Below, in pieces: positions 55,715 through 64,000 of a stretch of 64,000 nt of DNA. Source of the stretch: Sebastes aleutianus (taxonomy: Eukaryota; Chordata; Actinopteri; Perciformes; Sebastidae); the NCBI GenBank assembly GCA_916700875.1, contig CAKAKS010000013.1, positions 12,273,596 through 12,337,595 on the forward strand, read 5' to 3'. The first letter of the stretch is position 1; every line of letters begins with the position of its first letter. The notes beneath the pieces are model-generated. The model saw only the letters and a program-made list of their open reading frames with translations. It ran no database searches and was not told where the DNA came from. Position numbers and translations under genes: made by a program.

Positions 55715-56140
55715 AATAAATGAATAAATAAATGACCCGATAAAGAAATTAAATTAAATTAAATGTAGTAAAATAACATTAAAAAAGTAGCCATTAATTA
55801 ATTGATAAAATAAATAAATTAATATAAAAAATAAATGCAAAAATAAATAAATATATTATATATTATATATATATATAATTATTATATATATATATTATAT
55901 ATAAAATTAATAAAAAATAAATAAAAGGGAAAATTAAACAGAAGAGTAAATAAATAAGAGAATTAATACTAAGATAAATAAATAAAGAAGCAAATTAAAA
56001 CAGAAATATCAATTCATGTCACATTTCATCAATTAATGAAGGTCTACAATTATTTTTAATATTCAATTATCAATCAATTATTATTATTTTTAATATTATT
56101 TTGCTACATTTAATGACATTTGTTTATTTATTGAGTCATT
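55715..56140. mobile_element. AT-rich foldback-type element, second copy
   Basis: The left part reads AAATAAATGACCCGATAAAG and the right part TTTGTTTATTTATTGAGTCA. It shares text with 18256-18945 (CATTAATTAATTGA, CAGAAATATCAATT), with an added (TA)-rich core near 55855-55905. Confidence 0.65.
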
Positions 56141-57144
56141 GCAAAGACCTTTTTCATTTGGTTCAAGGTTGTTAATCCATGTGAGAACAATGCGAGATAA
56201 CAACTTTGCTGATGCCAAATAAAGGAAATGTGAGTCTCCTCCTCTCTGTTGCAGACTTATTAAGAAAGTATGAACCAAAACAGGAAATGACCCCAAAATG
56301 CAAACGTTCAAGGCTTTTACTCTGAGACAAATGATGACATTTGACAGCTGGAAGGGAAGCCTCGTGAAACAAAACAAAGAGAGGACTGCTGATATTTATG
56401 GAAGTCGATTGCTGCCAATAATAAAAAAAATCAAACATTTAATCAAATATTATTTTCCATGTGTGCACAATGTACGACAAAAAAATTAAATATTTAGAAT
56501 TAAATAATCCAATTTTGATTTTTACAAATCAAAATAGATAATTACTGCCAAAATAAAAATTCAAATTGATCTTATGTAGAATCATAATGATTATTAAATT
56601 GAATATACAATTTACTTTTTATTTGCATTTTCAAATTGGCAGATAATACAGACTAAAATTGCAAATGGAACTTAACTGTTGCACTTAAATTTGAATTATG
56701 TCCTTTTAGATACTTTCTAATGAAAAAGAAAGTTGTTATAATATCAGGATACCCTATACCTTCAGAACTTCCTTGAGAAACATCACGTTTTTAAGTTTTC
56801 TTCAGTATCAAAGTAATCCAGTGATAGTATGTCTGCACATTCATGGAGACACTGCTAGTAGAAACTACTAATAGCTGATTCGGCATCATTTTAATGGTGA
56901 CAATTTGCCAAAATGTAATCAAATACACGCTAGAAAAATGCAGTTGTTTACATTTTCTTCTGATTTAGCTTAAATCAGGTCATTTTTATTTTGGCCTGCA
57001 TTTTATTTTCAAAAATTAAAATTTTATTTTATTTTCGTGTTTTATTTTAATTTTGTCACCCAACATGCACACACAAAAATGGAGTATGATGTATAATTTT
57101 AATAATGGCAGCAGTAGACTTCCATATTCTGACTTAGCTGTTTA
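56141..57144. other. Gene-free stretch
   Basis: AT-rich sequence. I see no exon, RNA gene or clear element. Confidence 0.5.
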
Positions 57145-57147
57145 TTC

Positions 57148-57655
57148 CAACGTATCCTCATACAATGGTTCATATGATAACTTACAAAAAGTTAATACTC
57201 TTTTTTTATGGTGTTTTCCTACGAATGTTCAACAACACGTGTCAATTTCCGCTTGTTACATGCTTACAGTCTTTTCAAAATAAACTTCCGTCTTCAGAGG
57301 AAACAAGTTGGTTAGGTTTAGGCAATAAAACAACTTAGTTAGCTTTAAGAAAAGATCATGGTTTGAAAATAACTATGAAAGTGGCGTAACTTAAATACGG
57401 AAGTAACGTGACAAATCAACGTTGACTTGTGGTTTCACACGGGGTACGAACAGCGGTCCCCTGAGTGAAAGTTCAGTGTTTTTTGACAAACCCACCCACC
57501 CCAACCTCCTCCCTACGCGGCATTTGACGCTCTTTATACTTCCTGGTTCATGATTACGTGGATTACATACAAATAGATTTTTTGATATATATATGAATTA
57601 CAGTGCCTTACTTTTTGCAGGTATAGCTACGAACAATGTGTGAGAACAGCCTGAA
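57148..57655 (+). repeat. CGTATCCTCATACAAC-family copy
   Basis: Starts AACGTATCCTCATACAATGG and ends near GAGAACAGCCTG. Full-length relative to the copies at 54418 and 61328. Confidence 0.8.
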
Positions 57656-59498
57656 CATGCACACACAAAAATGGAGAATGATTTATAATTTTGGCAGCTG
57701 TAGACTTCCATATTCAGCTGTTTATTTGTGTATTTTAACTGGTATGAACACCAGAGTCCATTAATGCTTTGCTAACGTCACATGGGCTGTAGTTAGGTTT
57801 GCTTTGAAAAAACCCAAATTCATCACCAAGATTCTCAACACACGACGTACTTGTGAATCCATGTGACTCTCATTTACGAGCCCTAGATTGCCTCTAATTG
57901 TGACAATAACGTAAACTTTTCCGCTATAGCTCAGCCCAAAGAATACAAACTCAAGGTGTGAAAGCACCTTTAATGGCTCGCAGTCTGAGGAGTATTTCAT
58001 TTCTATTGTTTTTTTTTAAAGGAAGGTGTTAGTGTGGCGCTAATGTTGCTCCAGAGGCCTTTTCTTCCTAACAAGAAGGAATTTCTGGGCGAGTCAAAGC
58101 TTCTTGGTACCAAGAGATATTGAGATTGCAGGAAAGTAAGTTGTGTTCATGGTTCAAAATCCACAACTGTGATAAAATAAAGTCTGCGCTATCCGTAAAG
58201 ATTTGGGAATAGGTTCAAGTATGTAAAAGGAAGTTAGTAAGTGTGTTTTCTGCCGTTCTCATGACCTCTCCTCTCACTGACACACACACAAAAGTCCCAG
58301 TAAAGACAAAATTCCTCAGCATCTGGAATTTCTCTCTCGGTCACTGAACTGACACTCTAACCCTTTTTACACACACACACTTAAAAAATTGTGTGCTGAC
58401 CCCGACTCGTGACCTTTTCTGCCCTTTGACCTTTAAAAGCAGCAGGGCTCCCATCAAGAGTCCGGAAAAAGGTCGAGATAAAGCCGCTCGCTTTGTGTCG
58501 AGGCAAAAATCCCTGAGATGTCATTTGATGAAGACAGAAATAAGATTTTTCTCAGCTACTTTTAAGTCTAATTTCCTTTTGTGAGACAAACTTTTCTTCC
58601 CACACAGAAACACACACCACTTAAAGACCTCCTTCCTGTGTGCCACTGGATCAAGTGTTCCTGCATTCTCAAATGAATAAAAGAGGATTTCCTCCCCTTT
58701 TTTTCCCTGAAAAACGACGTTAAATGTTAGTTTTATTTGATAGATGAAGAGTTAATGTGACATTTAGGAGGCCAGATTTAGAAAACTGAGCGTCCACTAA
58801 GTGTTCCCTTTTTGGGTAAAGAAGAAAGAGAGCCCGAGTGAACTTCTGGGTTCAGTTTCAAAAGTAGAAAAAAAAATTAAAATAACATTGACGTTGTCAT
58901 GAAAAAGCCAAGCATTTGGTCTTTGAACCTTCATCAGGGTTCGTCAAAGGGGAATGTCAGAGCTTATAATGACCCTTATCACTGCAGCCATTTTGACATG
59001 TCATTGCAGGATAAACACAGGTGTAATTAAGAACATTAATTATGGCCCTCGTCTATTTAGGTGGGCCAGGGCCCTGGTATTGTGCATGCTGGCTCACTGG
59101 AATGGCTGTGACACTAAATACTACGGTACCATAGTTCATTTTATTTAGTTTAGTTTACCCTGCAATTAGTTGTCAAAATGGCTGCTGTGAAAAGGGCCTA
59201 GTGTGTTTATTCATGCAAGTAGACATGGGAAATGTGGTTCACAGTTGAAGTAACAAAGGGCCACATACAGTACATAGGATGCTTCACAGATAAAACTGAA
59301 GATAAATCAACACAGAGGGCAATCAGTGAATCTAAACAATAGAAGCATATTTTACAGTAATACTGAACTCGTGAAGAAGCTTCATAAAGTGCATTAACAA
59401 CATTTTTATCACAATGCTCATATCAAAATCCACATTTAAAGCCCACGTATAGAGAAAGTTTGTTTCTCCAATTTTGGCAGTTGTACATGTTAAATACC
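57656..59498. other. Gene-free stretch
   Basis: Holds short A/C-rich runs near 58280 and 58370. I recognise no coding exon or mobile element. Confidence 0.5.
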
Positions 59499-59502
59499 TT
59501 AA

Positions 59503-60498
59503 AGGTGCAAAATACGAGATTCTGAGAATTTCTATTGCCTCTGCACGGTTCTCAATATGGCGACGGCTGAGCTGGCAGCTCGCAGCTAACGGTGCTAACA
59601 GCGGTAACACTGCTGAAAGAGCTAAGCTAAAGCCTCGGCCAAACCAGGAACATCAGGAGCACGTGGCGGCTGCGTTACCTGTTGTTTTTTATTTCGGTGT
59701 CCGTGTTAACAGGTTAGAGGAGCCACACTGCCGCAGCTCGGCTGCATCTCAGCTGCGTCTCTTCTAGAGATTCGAGGTCTTGCCTATTTTTTTACGCGAG
59801 CCGTGCACGGTTCAAAGCAACAACAGACAGTGAAAGCGATGTATTGACTGTATATTAACATCATACCAGCAACATTACTACAGTTTCAATGTCTAGACAT
59901 CTGTAGAATATGTTGGAGATGAAAAAAAGTAAAGATTTACTTTTAAATCAACACTTCCTGCTTTCATTTCAAAATAAAAGCCCTCAAACGTTTTTTTCTG
60001 TGGACAGAATTCCTTCATTTGTTAACACAAGGCTTTTATTCTGAAATATGACAGTGTTGTAGAACATGCAGTGACTTGCACGGCTCCATGAATGAATATA
60101 GTATGGGGTTTTAATCGTGGATTATTACTTCTACAAATTACCACACGTTTATGTACCTTTCTCTGTCTAAAATAAATATAAATGATATTTATAATTAAAT
60201 GAAATGGCCATTAAGAAAGGTAAACTCTATGTAGAAAGAAAGGGCTGACAGCAGCACACACGCAGCTGAAACGCAGCTGGTGTGAACACCCGACGCTAGC
60301 CAGTGGGGCACGCCCACATGCACTAACATGCACTTTACGATGCGGTGCCATGCACCATGCGATGTCAACAAAGCACGGAGAAGCTCTGATTACAACACAC
60401 GCATATAGGGAGAGGGACTTCATTCTCTGCTCAGGTAGATATTACTCCTCTATATCTTTACATAGACAATAGTTGTTTGCTGCTATATTAAAGCACCT
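59503..60498. mobile_element. Possible TTAA-flanked element
   Basis: TTAA at 59499-59502 and 60499-60502. The ends AGGTGC and GCACCT are inverted over only 6 bp. The interior has a CpG-richer part near 59560-59770 and no transposase. The short inverted repeat makes this tentative. Confidence 0.4.
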
Positions 60499-60717
60499 TT
60501 AATATTAGCTTGAGTTGGCAGATTGTTCTGCTTGTATAGAAATCTGAGCAGAAAATCCAAATAGAGTATTTAGGGCTAGGGTTACAAATATTTCCAATGC
60601 ATGTGGAAACAGTCCGTGGAAACACACACATCAGTCAGTAAACCAGTAGAACATGGACGTAATTAATTTTCAGGTACGATAAAATACACTGTACCTTCCA
60701 TAATATGTATCATAAGA

Positions 60718-61040
60718 CAACGTATCCTCATACAACAGGTCATATGATATCTTATGAAAAGTTATTCCTAATTTTTCATGCGTTTTCCTACGAATGTCCA
60801 GCAACATGTGGCGCACATTTCAATTTCCGCTCCAGTTTTTTCCCAAATAAATTTCCAGAAACTTCACAGGAAACAACTTGGTTAGGTTTAGGCAGCAAAA
60901 CTACTCAGTTAGGTTTAGGAAAAGATCGTGGTTTGGATTAAAATAACACCAGGAAGTGGCGTTAACTTAAGTACAGAAGTTACGTGACAAACTTAAAGTT
61001 GACTTGGGGTTTCACACGGGACACGAACACTAGTCTCCTG
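60718..61040 (+). repeat. CGTATCCTCATACAAC-family copy, cut on the right by a SINE
   Basis: Starts CAACGTATCCTCATACAAC and ends at ACTAGTCTCCTGG, where the SINE begins. A further family copy follows the SINE. Confidence 0.75.
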
Positions 61041-61327
61041 GTCTCCACCAATCGGAAGGTCGGTGGTTCGATCCCCTGCTGCTCCAGGTCACATGTCGAT
61101 GTGTCCTTGAGCAAGACACTTAACCCCAAATTGCTCCCGAAGGCATAGCCATCGGTGTGTGAATGAGTATTTAGATTAGATCCTGATGGGCAAAGTTGGC
61201 ACCTTAGCAGCCTCTGCCATCAGTGTGTGAATGGGTGTGTGAATGGGTGAATGCTGACATGTAGTGTAAAGCGCTTTGAATGGTCGGAAGACTAGAAAAG
61301 CGCTATATAAATGCAGGTCCATTTACC
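61041..61327 (+). mobile_element. tRNA-type SINE, 5' truncated
   Basis: Contains a pol III B-box-like GGTTCGATCCC at 61065-61075, then the common fish SINE body (GTCCTTGAGCAAGACACTTA, GTGAATGGGTGTGTGAATGG). The 3' part reads GTAAAGCGCTTTGAATGGTC then AGCGCTATATAAATGCAG and ends CCATTTACCA. No clear A box, so the 5' end is incomplete. Confidence 0.85.
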
Positions 61328-61830
61328 ATACATAGCTGTTTATTCCAACATATCTTCAACGGTTCATTTGATGTCTTACGAAAAGTTAACCCTCATTTTT
61401 CGTGTGTTTTCCTACGAATGTTCAACAACACGTGTCAATTTACACTTGTTACATGCTTACAGTCTTTTCAAAATAAACATCAGAGGAAACAAGTTTGTTA
61501 GGTTTGGGCAACAAAACTACTTAGTTAGGTTTAGGATAAATCGTAGTTTGAAAATAACTATGAAAGTGGTGTAACTTAAATACGGAAGTAACGTGACAAA
61601 TCAACGTTGACTTGTGGTTTCACACGGGACACGAACACTGGTCTCCTGGGCGAAAGTCTGGTGTCTTTGGACCCACCCTGACCTCCTCCCTACACAGCGT
61701 TTATACTCCCTGGTTAACAAACAATTACGTGGATTACATACAAATTGATCTTGTGGGATAAATACAAGTTACAGTGCATTACTTTTCACAGGTAAAGCTA
61801 TGAACGGTTAATGAGAACAGCCTGAACAGC
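61328..61830 (+). repeat. CGTATCCTCATACAAC-family copy
   Basis: From TTCCAACATATCTTCAACGG to GAGAACAGCCTG. Head to tail with the copy at 60718, with the SINE between them. Confidence 0.75.
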
Positions 61831-62304
61831 CCTCTCTTCTCACATTACTGTTTTAAACAGCCTTCATAGTATTTGGTGTTGCATTTAAAGCCTTATACTT
61901 TCCTTTTTAGTTAATGAGTTGCTGACGGATGATGAAAAAATGCTTTTCTGGGCTGTAAAGTAGAGTTTTTAAATATTAAACCTACATGGTTTAAAAACTA
62001 ACAATGCAAAGAGTGATAACTGACTTTGCTTGTAGTTCGAGGGGTCCTGTTGACTGTTAATCAGACGTCTCTATAATGTCGGTCTGGGGGGGAAACAGAG
62101 TCAGAGTTAACTTTATTTTAGTATAAAAGGGGACAGCTTTAAAAACATGGTTGTTACAAAAATGCTAAATATATAAAGGTATACATGTAGCAGACTAGGT
62201 CAGCTTATCAACAGCAACCAAACACAAACATGTGGGTTCTTGTTCTGCTGACCGCTATGGGAAAGCACTTCATCAACAACTGCAGTGTGGAGGACAGAAA
62301 CCAG

Positions 62305-62361
<57 letters not shown>
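62305..62361. repeat. TG microsatellite
   Basis: About 28 TG units. Confidence 0.97.
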
Positions 62362-62364
<3 letters not shown>

Positions 62365-62448
62365 ATGGTCTTATTCTGTTATCTGTAGGAGGCGGCAGGA
62401 AGTTAGAGTCCCGTCTGGGATGAAGTCAAGAACCCAAACTCAGAGACA

Positions 62449-62452
62449 GAGT

Positions 62453-62494
<42 letters not shown>
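62449..62494. repeat. GA microsatellite
   Basis: About 20 GA units with one ACA interruption at the left edge. Confidence 0.95.
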
Positions 62495-62497
<3 letters not shown>

Positions 62498-62974
62498 AGA
62501 AAAGTTGTAAGAAGATCTAAGACTTTAAGAAGTACTAAAGTGAAGAAGAGAGAATGAATCATAATGTCAACTGTCTCTGCATTAAAGGGCTGACAGAAAC
62601 AGGGAGGGAAGACAGAAGATAGCCGGTGTTGAAGGGAGACAGACAGACAGATACAAATGAGACAGAAAAACATGGAAGACTATCAGCTTGTTTGTGCAGA
62701 CGTAAAACAAATGAACACGTCAGCTTTCAGCAAAGCTTTCAGCACAAGACGAGATACTAAATGTTCGGCTCCCCCGACACGATGACGCTGCTATGATAAG
62801 TGACAGCTGAATAACGCTGTGGAAGGCCAACGCTGCCTTTTGATGATACAAATCAAGAATGTTATTGCTTGATGATTCTAATCTGCAAAGAAAATAATCA
62901 TGTTTTTAGGACAGTGACATCCTCAGAGCTGCACACTCAAACTCAGGACTTGATTTACTTGAAATTTTTTGTGC

Positions 62975-63410
62975 CTTTATTAGGGGTGGTAATGTGGTAT
63001 CGATACACAGATGTCAAGTATTGATCTTTTATTTCTTAATCCATACCTGGCCCGGTCGCTATTCTGTCATTTAGAGGTTGTAGCGGCTCAGTCTTAAAGG
63101 TCAGGAAGAACGCTAAATAACGCTCCAAATTTACGCTAAATTTTGGCGAGGGAAAACTGGCATGGCCATTTTCAAAGGGGTCCCTTAACCTCTAACCTCA
63201 AGATATATGAATGAAAACTCGGAGATGATCAGAGTGAAAACTGTATCTTATTAGATAAAACAGATGTTGACAAACTACATAATTTTTAGTTGAAAAAAAG
63301 TAAATAAATCACAATATATCTTATCGCAATACTCGCAACATTTTCAAAATTGCAATAAGATCGTATCGTGACTTAAGTATTGTGATAATATCATATCGTG
63401 GGGCTTCTGG
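62975..63410. repeat. Dispersed repeat fragment
   Basis: Shares TCAAGTATTGATCTTTTAT, GTTGTAGCGGC and CTGGCATGGCCATTTT with 10540-10960. From 63411 to 64000 the sequence is AT-rich, with nothing recognised. Confidence 0.65.
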
Positions 63411-64000
63411 TTATTCTAGCCTTTATTGGACAGCGATGTCCGTTATGTGGCTAATAAAAGGTGTAACATTAATTGCTTCAACCTTCATGACTTTTATCTA
63501 CATATTTGTGTATTAATGTACATTTTTAGAATTTGTATTATTATTATCTCTGTACATTGCACATGTTGTTTATACCTCATACTGTGAACTTTTGCACATT
63601 CCCATGTCAGCATTTTGCACATTCCTGCACAAAACCATACAACTTTCATTTAAAAAAACATATCTTTTATATTTATTTATATATATTTTGTCATATTTTT
63701 ATTGAATTTTCTTCTATTCAATGTTTATTTCTTGACTTTTGCAGTACTTCTTTTTTATTTTTGTAATTTTTGTAATTTTAATTATCTTCATGTATTTTTA
63801 TTTTCCTCTTACTGTTTATTGTTATGCGCCACGACACCAAGGCAAATTCCTTAAAAGGCTACTTGGCAATAAACCTGATAGTGATACTGAACAGTAATAC
63901 TGATATACCAAAATAAGAAGGAGACCAACTAAATATAGCCTGGTTCAAAAACTAGCTTGAAAAACATCACTAAACATGGCCGATTAAATACGTCACTCAC

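Noticed and set aside
59474..59767. 97-codon frame in a CpG-richer part of a repeat
   Set aside because: No recognisable domain; it lies inside a candidate TTAA-flanked non-autonomous element.
61041..61100. Functional tRNA gene
   Set aside because: A B-box-like motif is present, but there is no A box or cloverleaf; the context is a SINE.

Overview
The window is nuclear DNA of a bony fish, probably a percomorph teleost. The evidence is spliced vertebrate genes with GT-AG introns, typical fish dispersed repeats (hAT-type and TTAA-type MITEs, a Tc1 relic, a tRNA-type SINE) and many long microsatellites. The exact species cannot be read from the sequence.

Two protein-coding genes can be reconstructed exon by exon. 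Both give uninterrupted reading frames with consistent intron phases. On the minus strand, 34363 down to 9201, is USP12, a ubiquitin-specific protease: 10 coding exons, 388 residues, with an intact Cys-His-Asp triad and two zinc-binding CxxC pairs. On the plus strand, 38456 to 55164, is RASL11A, a small Ras-like GTPase: 8 coding exons, 256 residues from the first ATG. The genes are divergent, with about 4.1 kb between the two start codons. USP12 and RASL11A are also neighbours in human (13q12), as are their paralogues USP46 and RASL11B (4q12), so this is a conserved block.

Layout: 1-1190 is an AT-rich array that switches orientation. 1191-9200 is USP12 3' flank and possible 3' UTR, with a hAT element nested inside another inverted-repeat element (4668-5799). 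9201-34363 is USP12, whose introns hold a 1.27-kb GGA/GTA array, a foldback element, several MITEs, a Tc1 relic, a 28S rRNA fragment and a 312-bp CA repeat inside a nested hAT pair. 34364-38455 is the divergent intergenic region. 38456-55164 is RASL11A, whose introns carry a hAT with a zinc-finger-like frame, two nested-element cases, a foldback element and inverted repeats. 55165-64000 is RASL11A 3' flank, with a foldback element, repeated copies of one dispersed family and a SINE.

No other cellular gene was found. I see no previously undescribed biological system. The most informative parts are the unusual RASL11A gene structure and G3 motif, the glycine-rich USP12 insert, microsatellites sitting at USP12 splice sites, and a set of nested transposons whose insertion order can be read from target-site duplications. 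Family assignments come from remembered protein and repeat sequences; no database search was run.
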